DNA from: a bacterium
GTDB lineage: Bacteria > Patescibacteria > Paceibacteria > UBA9973 > UBA6065
Reading direction: 5' to 3'
Assembly: GCA_030680695.1 (NCBI GenBank)
Contig: JAUXUT010000149.1
Location: 496,001-560,000 of the forward strand
DNA: 64,000 bases
Shown here: positions 28,146-36,819 of the stretch, one piece after another
How the letters are laid out: each line of letters begins with the position of its first letter
How positions within the stretch are numbered: the first letter of the stretch is position 1
Position numbers and translations under genes: made by a program
The notes under the pieces: model-generated
Seen by the model: the letters and a program-made list of their open reading frames with translations, nothing else
Database searches by the model: none
What the model was told of the DNA's origin: nothing

Positions 28146-28251
28146 CCTCGCCCTCAGTCTTGGAATATCCTGACAAGATAATACCCACCAAGCCGATAAG
28201 GATAATCGCGGCAAACGCGAGAGTGAACTTGAAGAACGTCTTGTTGAACAT
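28117..28251 (-). CDS. small single-helix membrane protein (44 aa)
   Basis: The ORF starts at ATG 28251 and ends TAG at 28117. The peptide begins MFNKTFFKFTLAFAAIIL and has one transmembrane helix (about residues 8-28) with a basic N-terminus and a charged tail. It starts 18 bp after the lamin-tail protein gene and overlaps the predicted GTG start of the hydrolase by 29 bp, which suggests coupled translation. The overlapping frame of the hydrolase is low-complexity Ser/Arg here, supporting this frame as the coding one. Function unknown. Confidence 0.5.
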   Translation of the reverse strand: MFNKTFFKFTLAFAAIILIGLVGIILSGYSKTEGEGARSATVDR

Positions 28252-28268
28252 GCATTTATCATAACATC

Positions 28269-29486
28269 TCATCGATTATCGAGTGCCTTAATAAATGCCG
28301 TCTTCACAGAGTCAAAATCCATTCCATGTGGAAGAAGTATGTACGGATCAATGAAATGTGGCATCGCCTGAGAAAGGATCTTGCCCCCAGCATCAATCAA
28401 AAACACTGGGTGGTCACTCGTACCAGGAACAACCCCTGCAAAAGCAACGGTGATCGAGGATAGCGGCGGCAGGATGGTGTCACTAGCGATAAAGAATTTC
28501 TTACTCCCATATGCGAGTGTCATGCCGCCGACATTTACTTCGTTTGCATTGGGATTAATAAGTTCGACCCTGCCTTTTTCAACAGTACCGATGCTGATAT
28601 TTGGATCAACAATCTTCACCAACACCTTTGATACTGCAGATGCGCCGAGTAATCGGCTGTTGAGTATCACTATGTAATCCCCGGGAAATGTATAGGGATG
28701 AGAAGTCATTGTGCCCTGAGCATGAGAACCATCACCGAAAGACCAACGATGTTCGACGGGCGAGGTTGATCCTTTCGACTTCTTTATCTTGGCCTCGAAC
28801 AGAAGTGGTGAATTTGTGAAGCCTAGTCTGTCGCGGCCGGAAGTGACTTCGAGTTCAACCACATCAGTTGACCTGTTTGCGACAGATTGATTGTCATGCG
28901 CTGAAACGCCGGACACTGAAGAGGATGCGACATTCCCGACCCCTGAATCAGGCAGATTTTCGACTTCTGGAAGCTGACTTTCGGACGCTATAGTTGGCCC
29001 TCCTAGTGTTGGGGTAGCTGCAATCCATCTTCCGTCATCAGTCTTTTGAAGCGACAATCCGTCGCCTTGTGCTCCCCATTCACTCGAATAAGAGACTGTG
29101 TCCACGTCATTTCCTTCCGGTGAACGCATGACGATGGTTTCGGCTGAAGAAAGAGAAAAAGCGCTGTCGAATAACAAGCCTGTGTAACCGGGATTATCGA
29201 TCAAAAACTTCGATGTATTGTCTGCGATAATCGCATAGCCACCAGAAGGAACGGCTAATTCAGATGTTGCGGTTATTTTGTGCGCCACTGACGCCTCGAA
29301 AAACTTCCAGACAGTAAGGTCTTGCGCTGTGGTGCCTTTATTATGAACCTCAATCCATTCCCTTCCCGTATCCGTTCCTGGCACGTCATACATGATTTCG
29401 GTTATTTCGAATTCAGCATGAACAACTAAAGGAACAAAACATGATGCGAGGCAAAAGCACGCCGAGATTGCGAAATTTTTCTGCAT
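28269..29486 (-). CDS. secreted lamin-tail and PKD domain protein
   Basis: A 405-residue protein. A signal peptide (about 1-24, ending VVHAEF) leads into a lamin-tail domain (about 25-165) with ITEIMYDVPGTDTGREWIEV and DGLSLQKTDDGRW. A Ser/Val-rich linker, a PKD domain (about 225-295, HRWSFGDGSHAQG) and a second, degenerate lamin-tail-like domain follow. Such proteins are abundant on Parcubacterial surfaces and are thought to bind or scaffold envelope material. It opens the operon that includes the small membrane protein and the hydrolase. Confidence 0.8.
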   Translation of the reverse strand: MQKNFAISACFCLASCFVPLVVHAEFEITEIMYDVPGTDTGREWIEVHNKGTTAQDLTVWKFFEASVAHKITATSELAVPSGGYAIIADNTSKFLIDNPGYTGLLFDSAFSLSSAETIVMRSPEGNDVDTVSYSSEWGAQGDGLSLQKTDDGRWIAATPTLGGPTIASESQLPEVENLPDSGVGNVASSSVSGVSAHDNQSVANRSTDVVELEVTSGRDRLGFTNSPLLFEAKIKKSKGSTSPVEHRWSFGDGSHAQGTMTSHPYTFPGDYIVILNSRLLGASAVSKVLVKIVDPNISIGTVEKGRVELINPNANEVNVGGMTLAYGSKKFFIASDTILPPLSSITVAFAGVVPGTSDHPVFLIDAGGKILSQAMPHFIDPYILLPHGMDFDSVKTAFIKALDNR

Positions 29487-29513
29487 ATTCGTTCTTTATT
29501 TATCCTGATAAAC

Positions 29514-29545
29514 AAAAACCGCCCGACATATGTCGGGCGGTTTTT
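29514..29545 (-). terminator. bidirectional intrinsic terminator
   Basis: AAAAACCGCCCGACA / TGTCGGGCGGTTTTT, a 15-bp stem with a 2-nt gap at its centre. It separates the gene at 29639-30610 from the lamin-tail gene. Confidence 0.88.
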
Positions 29546-29638
29546 TGAGATCGTTGATCGGTATCTCATGCAAGCATCATACCCTATCGAGATAAAGGGA
29601 AACTGAAGGAATCCTCAAATCCCATACTGGACCACGAA

Positions 29639-30610
29639 TCAATAGTTTATCTGCGCAACAATCAATCCCTGAGCATCATACAACGTGATTGTCTCACGGC
29701 TCTGCGCCCACATCTCGCGTGGCTTGCCAAGGAACACGCGCCATTGATTTGTGGCGAATCCTGACAGACTTTTGTTGTTTGCTACGCACTGCGCATATCC
29801 AACACGCTCGCGAATGAATGTCTTGCACTGGCTACCGATCTCGTCGAAACGCTTGGTGTCTGTCTTGGTTGGGTCCTGGCATCGGCTCACGGTACGCAGA
29901 TAGCTGTAACACTGATCCGTCATTGTCCGTACAAGAGGGTCCGACATGATCAGTGGACACGAAAGCGATGCGCGCGGGGTGAACGGATATGTATCGAGGT
30001 ATCCAAGGCAGATGTTTTCACGAAAACTCGTGTTGATCGAAAGCGAGTATCCAGTGAATGGCCCGCCGGTCGTGACAATTGCCCTGTCACCTTTCTGAAG
30101 AACGATGTTTCCCGTAGTGAAACGTCCGTCAGGTGAAAGAAACTCGGTACCGACACCAATGATCGCAGATTCAGCTGACGGATAAACATATGTATTCTGG
30201 CTCGTCTCGATTGGGCGCGAACCCTTGCCGTTCTCGAGCTTCCACCCCGTTATCGATACTGGCCCCGTGCCACGATTCTGGATAATCACATGTTCTTCGA
30301 AAGGCTGTATGGCACTTGAAGCATTCCCGGTCGAGAGTGTCACCGATCCCGCATATGGCGAGCGGCCCTTACCATCAGTGTTTGGAACATTTGAACCAGA
30401 GCCAGTAGAAATATTCTTCGTGAAATCCAGGAGCGGATTGGTATGGCCCGAATACTGATCAAGCGAGCCCTGCCCCGAATCAGGAATCCTTATGCCTCCT
30501 CCCTCACCCCCGAGCGCCGGCACATATTGCGCCATCTTGGCGAGCACAATAAATGCCACGATTCCAGCCACAATAATAACGAGCGCCGCCTTTAAGAATC
30601 CTTTTTCCAT
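29639..30610 (-). CDS. membrane-anchored six-cysteine surface protein (paralog A)
   Basis: A 323-residue protein. The start at 30610 (MEKGFLKAALVIIVAGIVAF) puts a transmembrane anchor first; the longer frame would run through a terminator hairpin. A Gly/Ser-rich linker leads to a lamin-tail-like beta domain (about 85-210, with SITGWKLENGKG). A C-terminal domain carries six cysteines in the contexts ICLGYL, SCPL, QCYSYL, RCQDP, QCKTF and QCVAN, then QWRVFLG and a final LYDAQGLIVAQINY. The gene at 50465-51436 shares this whole layout. Function unknown; probably extracytoplasmic with disulfides. Confidence 0.65.
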   Translation of the reverse strand: MEKGFLKAALVIIVAGIVAFIVLAKMAQYVPALGGEGGGIRIPDSGQGSLDQYSGHTNPLLDFTKNISTGSGSNVPNTDGKGRSPYAGSVTLSTGNASSAIQPFEEHVIIQNRGTGPVSITGWKLENGKGSRPIETSQNTYVYPSAESAIIGVGTEFLSPDGRFTTGNIVLQKGDRAIVTTGGPFTGYSLSINTSFRENICLGYLDTYPFTPRASLSCPLIMSDPLVRTMTDQCYSYLRTVSRCQDPTKTDTKRFDEIGSQCKTFIRERVGYAQCVANNKSLSGFATNQWRVFLGKPREMWAQSRETITLYDAQGLIVAQINY

Positions 30611-30624
30611 ACCAACATTATAAA

Positions 30625-30654
30625 GCAAAAACCACCCTTGCGGGTGGTTTTTGC
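30625..30654 (-). terminator. terminator of the S-layer-like gene
   Basis: GCAAAAACCACCC / GGGTGGTTTTTGC, a 13-bp stem with a 4-nt loop and T-run, 47 bp past the stop of the S-layer-like gene. Confidence 0.9.
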
Positions 30655-30700
30655 TTTCTAAGCTAGACGAATCCTGAGATTGTCCGCCGTCCAAGTTCCG

Positions 30701-32557
30701 TTAAGGAAGCTGGATGGTCGAAGTCCTCCAGTCTACGTTGCCAGCCATGAAGTTGCTTACAGCGTCAGTAGAACCGGTCTTCCAAGTAACAGACTCAAGT
30801 CCTACAGCGTACGATCCGAGGTCAAGGCCGTTTCCAATGAATACGGTCTCGACTGGGAGAGTAATTTCACGCTCCTCCTGGAGGGTGAAACCGTTAGCTC
30901 CGTAAGCGAGGACTCCGGTAGAAGGGGCTGAGAAGCTGGTGCTCGACGCAACCGAAGTTCCGAGGAGTGTACCACCCTTATAGATCCTGAAGCCGAAGGT
31001 CGTCGAAGCTGACTGACCGTCGAAGCTAACCGCTCCGCCGAGGGCCTTGATCCTGAGATCGAAGGTTGCCTTAACAGTAGTGGTTGAGCTGTTAGCAATC
31101 TCTGCGCTCTGAGACTTGTTGATGGTCTTAGATACGAGAGTGAACTGAGGACCTACGTTTCGAACGTACATGGTCTCACCAACAGCAGTTCCGCTAGCAA
31201 CAACAGTGTCGCCAACAGAGTTCTCAATCGAAGGAGTTACGCTTGCGACCGTGAAGGTTGCAACCGTACCGTTAGCCTGTCGAATGTCTGCACGAACCGA
31301 GAAAGTCTTGGTAGCATCCTTTGCAATCGACACGTCGATATCATCGAACGAAGCGGTACCATCGGCATTGACAGAGTCAGTTGCGATGACATTAGATCCG
31401 TCCATGAGGTATACGGTCGAAGTGGTTGCATTACCGGTTCCACCCTTAGTGATAGCGATAGCGATATCGGTTACAAGGAGGTTGTCCTTAGAAGCCTTGA
31501 TATCGAATGCTACGAGAGGAAGTCGGTCAAGTTCATTGTCCTGTGAGCCTTCCGATGCGATTACCTCGGCCTTCTTGAAGTTAGACGAGTTGATCGTAAG
31601 GGTTGCGCTTGCAGAGTCAATGAGAGATGGGGAGATGCTGATCGTCTGAGAAACAGAAGATCCAGTTGATGGAGAGTACTGATCAATACCTGCGCCGTCA
31701 ACGCCGCGAACGCCTTTGTCTGCGAGAGTAATTGTTCGGTTGCCCTGATCATCTGTCTTTACCGATCCGTAGATATCAGCCTTGACCGTAAGAACCTTTG
31801 AAGAGTTCCTTGGGACAATGTAGCTGAATCCACCGAGGGTGAGGTAGTACCTACCACCATCCCTTACTACAGTGTTCGAGTTGAGGTCAGCCTGAGCAAG
31901 AACTCGACCTGCGTCATCGACGAGGTAGAGAGCCTGATAGACCTTGGTGTAGACCGCGGTTGAAGCACCGAGATCAAGCTTAACGCGCTGGACTGCGATG
32001 TCAGAGACCTTAGCCTCAACCTTGAAGGCGAGGATAGATCGCATCGAGTCTCCTTCGTAAGCAGTGGTGTTCGATACAGCAGCCTTGTTGACAGTGAGGG
32101 TTCCCTCAATGCCAGTGTTGACTACGGTACCGACTCCAGGGGTGACTACGGTCGTCGAGCTACCCTTGTTGAGTTCCGCTCGGGTGAGTGGACCAACATA
32201 ACCGGTAGCAGGAACGCCCTTAGACGCCTGGTATGACTGAACAGCTGCCTTCGTGATAGCACCGAAGTATCCCGTTGCTGGCGATACACCGAGCATATTC
32301 TGAAGCGAGGTAACATCTGCACCCGTAGAACCTACAGTGAGGTCGCGAGTGTAAGAAACCGACGCCGACGAGGTAACTGCTGCCTTGGCTGCCGCTGCCT
32401 TGTCAGGAGCGATGATTCCGAGGCTGATGAAGAGGTCAACGAGCTGCGACAGGTTCATAGCCTGAGCATTCGCAACTGGAGCCGCGACACCTGCGATGAG
32501 AGCGAGAGCGAGGCCGAGGCCTACGACTGCTGCTCCAATCTTATTGATTTTGAACAT
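30701..32557 (-). CDS. S-layer-like protein with peptidoglycan-binding domain
   Basis: A 618-residue protein starting MFKINKIGAAVVGLGLALAL (start 32557), with a signal peptide cleaved after about residue 32 (VANA-QA). Residues about 70-135 match a peptidoglycan-binding domain 1 (VGSTGADVTSLQNMLGV, AVQSYQASKGVPATGYVGPL). The rest consists of Ser/Thr/Val-rich beta-sandwich repeats. Composition and length fit an abundant cell-surface or S-layer subunit anchored to the wall. A strong terminator and a promoter about 515 nt upstream support high, separately controlled expression. Confidence 0.8.
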   Translation of the reverse strand: MFKINKIGAAVVGLGLALALIAGVAAPVANAQAMNLSQLVDLFISLGIIAPDKAAAAKAAVTSSASVSYTRDLTVGSTGADVTSLQNMLGVSPATGYFGAITKAAVQSYQASKGVPATGYVGPLTRAELNKGSSTTVVTPGVGTVVNTGIEGTLTVNKAAVSNTTAYEGDSMRSILAFKVEAKVSDIAVQRVKLDLGASTAVYTKVYQALYLVDDAGRVLAQADLNSNTVVRDGGRYYLTLGGFSYIVPRNSSKVLTVKADIYGSVKTDDQGNRTITLADKGVRGVDGAGIDQYSPSTGSSVSQTISISPSLIDSASATLTINSSNFKKAEVIASEGSQDNELDRLPLVAFDIKASKDNLLVTDIAIAITKGGTGNATTSTVYLMDGSNVIATDSVNADGTASFDDIDVSIAKDATKTFSVRADIRQANGTVATFTVASVTPSIENSVGDTVVASGTAVGETMYVRNVGPQFTLVSKTINKSQSAEIANSSTTTVKATFDLRIKALGGAVSFDGQSASTTFGFRIYKGGTLLGTSVASSTSFSAPSTGVLAYGANGFTLQEEREITLPVETVFIGNGLDLGSYAVGLESVTWKTGSTDAVSNFMAGNVDWRTSTIQLP

Positions 32558-33072
32558 TTGTGTTGTGTACTTCTTAGTAATGAGAAACGAGCGCGACGGA
32601 GTAACTTGTAAAGTGCCGTCATCGATCGTCCCCGTTAACTGCCGATTAATCGAACTCAATTCCGTCCGTGCTTCGACGGCGACGAACAGAATCGTTGCGC
32701 GCGCCCTACGATGCACTAATTAAAGTGCATCGCGTTGCGCCGCCACTATTCCCTCTTCTTTATTTCCTATCGACAATTTTCATCATCGACAGATCGACAC
32801 AAAGAGAAGGGATAGTTGGTGAGGGTTATTGGTCATGCAGTAATGCGGTGTTCGGTCCGGGAACGAATCTGGATTCGGTTGGTATGAAATCGCTTTTCGG
32901 TTTTCAAAGTTCCGGAATTGGTTCAGCAGTTCTTATCATAGAGTCTGAAAGAAACTGAACCTCTGGAGCGTAGCAACTGACTTGCGCCAGTTGCATACGT
33001 ATAAGTATATAATCTGGCCCATTTGTGTGCAAATGGGCCCAAACAGGGATACTTGTGGATAATCCTACCCAC
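32558..33072 (-). promoter_or_regulatory. long structured 5' leader of the S-layer-like gene
   Basis: About 515 nt without a credible gene lie between the predicted start of transcription and the S-layer ATG. Hairpins on the minus strand include GGGCCCATTTGC/GCAAATGGGCC (about 33017-33042), GCAACTG/CAGTTGC (about 32970-32995) and the palindrome CGATGCACT/AGTGCATCG (about 32709-32732). No Shine-Dalgarno precedes the ATG. Confidence 0.55.
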
Positions 33073-33078
33073 CCCCTT

Positions 33079-33107
33079 AGTATATACCAAAAAGGGCCAA
33101 AAATCAA
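33079..33107 (-). promoter_or_regulatory. promoter upstream of the S-layer-like gene
   Basis: On the minus strand TTGATT (33107-33102), a 17-bp spacer and TATACT (33084-33079). It lies just past the stop of the upstream gene and would give a start near 33072. Confidence 0.65.
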
Positions 33108-33119
33108 GCCCTGACCTTT

Positions 33120-33953
33120 TTAGGCAATAGAATAGGTGCTCCAGCGGCGCTCCCCTTCTTTTTTGATGGTTCCGGCGGCGACCATGGCCAAAAGCTCCCT
33201 TTGGATGGTTTTCTCGCTCACTCCTTTTATAGATCCTACAAAGTCCTTGATTCCGAGGCCTGATTGCTTGGAAAGGAGCTTCAGTATGGTTCCCTGTCGG
33301 TCGTCCTTTGAGTCTTTCGGGTCTTTTATGTGTGTGTCCTTTACTGGGCGCAGTGCGTGCGCGACTGGTTTTTGCTCGTGTCCTTTATAAAGGACATTGT
33401 GTGTCGGAACGATTGGCGCAGCAGCCTGGACGGGGGTATGAGTATGAGGAGTGTGAGAAGCGTGGGTTGCGTGAGTGGTGTGAGTGGTGCGCGGCGTATC
33501 GAAAAAGTCAGGGTTGAGAATGACTGTCTCCTCGTTCGCCTTCTTGTTCTCGTCTTTTTCCATAGTAGAAACAAGACCGTTGAATTCGCGCGACAGAACA
33601 TTGAAGTTCATCTCCGAAATAAGCCCTGAATGCTGGGCAATGGATGCGAGGGAAACTATTTCAATCGAGTGGGCCTGGTAGTCCTTGAGAAGACTGCGTC
33701 GTTCTGCAAGCGATACTGTATTGAACGACATGTTGAGTTCAAGGAGTGAAAGGGCCTTCTCGCGTATCTTCCATTTGAGAGGCTCGCCATCCTTGATGAA
33801 GTTCGTGATCATGTAAACCGCCGTCACCAGTTTCTCTGTCTTTTTGTAGATATACGCGAAATGGTGGTTATGGTTGAAAACCATAAGACCGCCGAGCTTA
33901 CCCTGCTCTGCGATGGCGCCTTCTTTATGTCCTTCAGATTGGTTTCCCTCCAT
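33120..33953 (-). CDS. conserved protein with C-terminal winged helix
   Basis: A 277-residue soluble protein of unrecognised family. An alpha-helical N-terminal half (about 35-140) is followed by an unusual low-complexity linker rich in Thr and His (TTHTTHATHASHTPHTHTP, about 166-184) and a basic region. The C-terminal domain (about 222-277) reads as a winged helix (ILKLLSKQSGLGIKDFV, SEKTIQRELLAMVAAGTIKK). It may be a DNA-binding regulator. Its own promoter region carries seven TGTC motifs, which might be its operator. Confidence 0.6.
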   Translation of the reverse strand: MEGNQSEGHKEGAIAEQGKLGGLMVFNHNHHFAYIYKKTEKLVTAVYMITNFIKDGEPLKWKIREKALSLLELNMSFNTVSLAERRSLLKDYQAHSIEIVSLASIAQHSGLISEMNFNVLSREFNGLVSTMEKDENKKANEETVILNPDFFDTPRTTHTTHATHASHTPHTHTPVQAAAPIVPTHNVLYKGHEQKPVAHALRPVKDTHIKDPKDSKDDRQGTILKLLSKQSGLGIKDFVGSIKGVSEKTIQRELLAMVAAGTIKKEGERRWSTYSIA

Positions 33954-33980
33954 ATGGCTTTAAATAATAGGTTTAAGGTC

Positions 33981-34079
33981 TGTCTTTTAACCCTGTCCTT
34001 GTTGCGGACGTCATAATTTGTCCTTTTAACAATATGTCTTTTATTGAAATCTGTCAAGTGACGATGTCCATTATATGTC
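33981..34079. promoter_or_regulatory. cluster of seven TGTC motifs around a consensus promoter
   Basis: Plus-strand TGTC occurs at 33981, 33994, 34019, 34035, 34052, 34065 and 34076; several extend to TGTCYTTTTA. They surround the minus-strand promoter TTGACA-17-TATTGT (34057-34029) of the winged-helix gene and end about 50 bp before the ftsK -10. The spacing (11-25 bp) suggests repeated protein binding sites. Confidence 0.5.
34029..34057 (-). promoter_or_regulatory. promoter of the winged-helix protein gene
   Basis: On the minus strand TTGACA (34057-34052), a 17-bp spacer and TATTGT (34034-34029). Predicted start near 34022, leaving a leader of about 70 nt. Confidence 0.7.
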
Positions 34080-34147
34080 CGAGATATAAAAGACGCAATG
34101 GGACAAAGAACCTGAGAATGGCTCGCGTGATATAATTGAAGCCATCT

Positions 34148-36409
34148 ATGGCAAAAAAGAAGAAGGACGATATCGATGAGATTGACGAGAAGAGGCAATC
34201 CCGCAAAAAAGAAGAACCTAGAGAACCGCGATTCGCTGACGAAACCAAACAAGGCATATTAGCCGTCCTTGTATTCGTCCTTGCGATATTCTTCGCCCTC
34301 GCAATATGGGGTAAGGCTGGTCCTGCAGGAAGGTTCATATTCAAATATGTGCCTTTCCTTATTGGTGTTGGTTATTACCTCCTTCCCCTCTTGTGCTTCG
34401 CCTTGGGTATATCGTTCCTCCGCAACCTGCACAGGGCTTTCGATAGTTCGAAAGTGATCGGTGCGGGTATATTCCTGCTATCGGTGCTCGGCATCATACA
34501 TATCGTATCGCCAATGAACGGTGGACATCTCGGCAAGTGGATCGCGTGGCCGTTTGTTGCTCTTTTCGATACATCGGCGAGCTTGGTATTCCTGTCCGCA
34601 CTCGTGGTGGTTTCTATAATCATCGCCTTCAACAAAGAACTAGATATCAAATCTCTCTTCTCTTTCAACAAGGACACTGAATCAGACGAGGATGATGAGG
34701 ATGCTGAGGAAACAAATCTCAAACTATCTATCCCAGAGGATTCAGAGGAAGCGTATGAAGATGCTCCTGCTCCGAAGAAAAAAGAGTCTGCTCCAGAAGA
34801 TAAACCAAAGCCAACCAAAGACGCCAAGCTTAAGTTCACCGCAAGCGAAGATGAAGCAAAGGACTTTATCAAGTCATCGAGCAAAGAAGACGACAAGGCG
34901 TACATTCCTCCTCCCCTCTCGCTCCTTGAACGAGACAAAGGCAAGCCGGTCGTGGGCGACGTCAAAGCAAATGCGAACATTATAAAAAGAACGCTCGCAA
35001 ACTTCGGTATAGATGTGGAGATGGACGAAGTCACAATCGGTCCGTCCGTCACGCGATATGCAATGAAACCTGCCGAGGGTGTAAAGCTTTCGCGCATCGT
35101 GGCCCTCCAGGATAACCTCGCTTACGCTCTTGCGGCTCCTTCTATCCGCATCGAAGCGCCTATTCCTGGTAAATCATTGGTTGGTATTGAGATACCGAAC
35201 ACGATCAAGACAATGATTGGCCTCGGCAGTCTTTTTGCGAACGAGGAATTCCAAACCTCTGACAAACCCCTACTTGTTGGCCTTGGTAAGGGAATATCAG
35301 GCAAATCTCACTTCCAGAACGTGTCAAAGATGCCACACCTTCTTATCGCGGGAGCTACTGGATCCGGTAAATCGGTGACTATCCATGCGCTCATCACCTC
35401 CCTCCTCTACCGAAACTCGCCGCGCATGCTCAAATTAATAATGATTGACCCTAAACGTGTCGAGCTCACCTTGTATAACAAGATTCCTCACCTCCTCACA
35501 CCGGTCATTACCGACGCCAAGAAGGCTATTCTATCGCTCAAATGGGCCGCGAAAGAAATGGATAGACGTTATGACGTCCTTCAGTCCCACGGTGTACGCG
35601 ATATCGATTCGTATCACAAGAATATATATGAACCTTCGCTAAAAAAGCTCAAGATCAAAAAAGATGGCGAAGATGCTGTGGAAGAACGCGGACAAGAGCC
35701 TCTACCGTTCATAGTCATCATCATCGACGAGCTCGCCGACATCATGCAGACATATCCACGTGAACTGGAGTCTGGTATTGTCCGCCTCGCCCAAATGTCC
35801 CGAGCTGTGGGAATACATCTTATGCTCTCGACCCAGAGGCCGTCAGTAAACGTCATCACTGGCCTTATCAAGGCAAACATCCCTGCTCGCCTTGCCCTCC
35901 AGGTTGCGTCACAAATCGACTCACGAACCATCCTCGACCAACCAGGTGCAGAAAAGCTCCTTGGTCAGGGAGACATGTTGTATCTTGGTGGAGAGATGTC
36001 GAAACCTACCCGTATCCAATGTGCTTTCATATCCGAAGCAGAGGTTAAAAAGGTGGTTAAATATCTGGCGGACAGCCATATTGACCAACTTAATGACGAA
36101 ATTAACCTGTCTGGAAATGATGTTAAGAACGACAACGCCATCTTCTCGGCCACCCTTGATGATGAGGGAGACATGGACGACGATGACGATGATATGTACG
36201 AAGATGCAAAACAGGTCGTAATCGAGGCCGGAAAAGCATCCACGTCGTATATACAGAGAAAACTGCGTGTTGGTTATTCCCGCGCAGCGCGCCTCATGGA
36301 CCTATTGGAACAAAGAGGTGTCATTGGTCCCCCAGACGGATCGAAGCCTCGCGCCGTCATCCTTGACGGAGCAGCCCCAGTAGAGCCTGCTGAAGAAAAA
36401 TCAGAATAA
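34148..36409 (+). CDS. ftsK: DNA translocase FtsK/SpoIIIE
   Basis: A 753-residue protein. The start at 34148 is preferred because the upstream in-frame TTG would lie on the -10 TATAAT at 34131-34136. Four N-terminal helices span about residues 35-165. An acidic, Glu/Lys-rich linker follows, then the RecA-like motor with Walker A GATGSGKS near residue 405 and IIIIDELADIM as Walker B. A C-terminal gamma winged helix (YIQRKLRVGYSRAARLMDLL) completes it. It pumps chromosomal DNA through the division septum. The mRNA leader would be about 5 nt. Confidence 0.96.
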   Translation: MAKKKKDDIDEIDEKRQSRKKEEPREPRFADETKQGILAVLVFVLAIFFALAIWGKAGPAGRFIFKYVPFLIGVGYYLLPLLCFALGISFLRNLHRAFDSSKVIGAGIFLLSVLGIIHIVSPMNGGHLGKWIAWPFVALFDTSASLVFLSALVVVSIIIAFNKELDIKSLFSFNKDTESDEDDEDAEETNLKLSIPEDSEEAYEDAPAPKKKESAPEDKPKPTKDAKLKFTASEDEAKDFIKSSSKEDDKAYIPPPLSLLERDKGKPVVGDVKANANIIKRTLANFGIDVEMDEVTIGPSVTRYAMKPAEGVKLSRIVALQDNLAYALAAPSIRIEAPIPGKSLVGIEIPNTIKTMIGLGSLFANEEFQTSDKPLLVGLGKGISGKSHFQNVSKMPHLLIAGATGSGKSVTIHALITSLLYRNSPRMLKLIMIDPKRVELTLYNKIPHLLTPVITDAKKAILSLKWAAKEMDRRYDVLQSHGVRDIDSYHKNIYEPSLKKLKIKKDGEDAVEERGQEPLPFIVIIIDELADIMQTYPRELESGIVRLAQMSRAVGIHLMLSTQRPSVNVITGLIKANIPARLALQVASQIDSRTILDQPGAEKLLGQGDMLYLGGEMSKPTRIQCAFISEAEVKKVVKYLADSHIDQLNDEINLSGNDVKNDNAIFSATLDDEGDMDDDDDDMYEDAKQVVIEAGKASTSYIQRKLRVGYSRAARLMDLLEQRGVIGPPDGSKPRAVILDGAAPVEPAEEKSE

Positions 36410-36453
36410 CTTCAGCTTTCCTTTATCCCTTTAACGTATAATCTTCACCGACG

Positions 36454-36819
36454 ATGACCGACCGACGATACGTAAAGCGGGCCATCAAAATATGGATCGC
36501 CCTCGGGGCGGTGGCCATCGTCCTTGGGTATGGCTCCTTTAGGGCCAAGGACTTCGTGCGCGGGCCCGCCATCGAAGTCATCTCGCCTTTAACGGCTTCT
36601 TCCTTCTCCGATTCCCTCGTCGAAATATCTGGCACGGCCAGGAACCTATCATTCCTCACCCTCGACGGGAACAAGATATATACTGATGAATCCGGCGCTT
36701 GGAAAGAGCGCATACTCCTATCCCCTGGGTATAATGTAGTGCAGATACGGGCAGAAGACCGCTTCGGCCGAACCGCAGTCGAGGAATTAGAATTAATCTA
36801 TAGAAAGAATGGCATTTAA
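36454..36819 (+). CDS. membrane-anchored Ig-like (glucodextranase B-type) small protein
   Basis: A 121-residue protein with one transmembrane segment (about 11-29) and a single beta-sandwich domain (about 38-115) with the pattern PAIEVISPLTASSF, VEISGTARN and WKERILLSPGYNVVQIRAED seen in glucodextranase-B or PKD-like surface modules. Orientation suggests the domain is outside. A TATAAT at 36437-36442 ends 11 nt before the ATG. Its stop overlaps the recA start by 11 bp, so recA is probably co-translated from this transcript. Confidence 0.65.
   Translation: MTDRRYVKRAIKIWIALGAVAIVLGYGSFRAKDFVRGPAIEVISPLTASSFSDSLVEISGTARNLSFLTLDGNKIYTDESGAWKERILLSPGYNVVQIRAEDRFGRTAVEELELIYRKNGI

Noticed and set aside
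34375..35097. A 240-residue minus-strand frame opposite ftsK.
   Set aside because: It is the antisense shadow of the charged ftsK linker; Ser-rich with no domain pattern.
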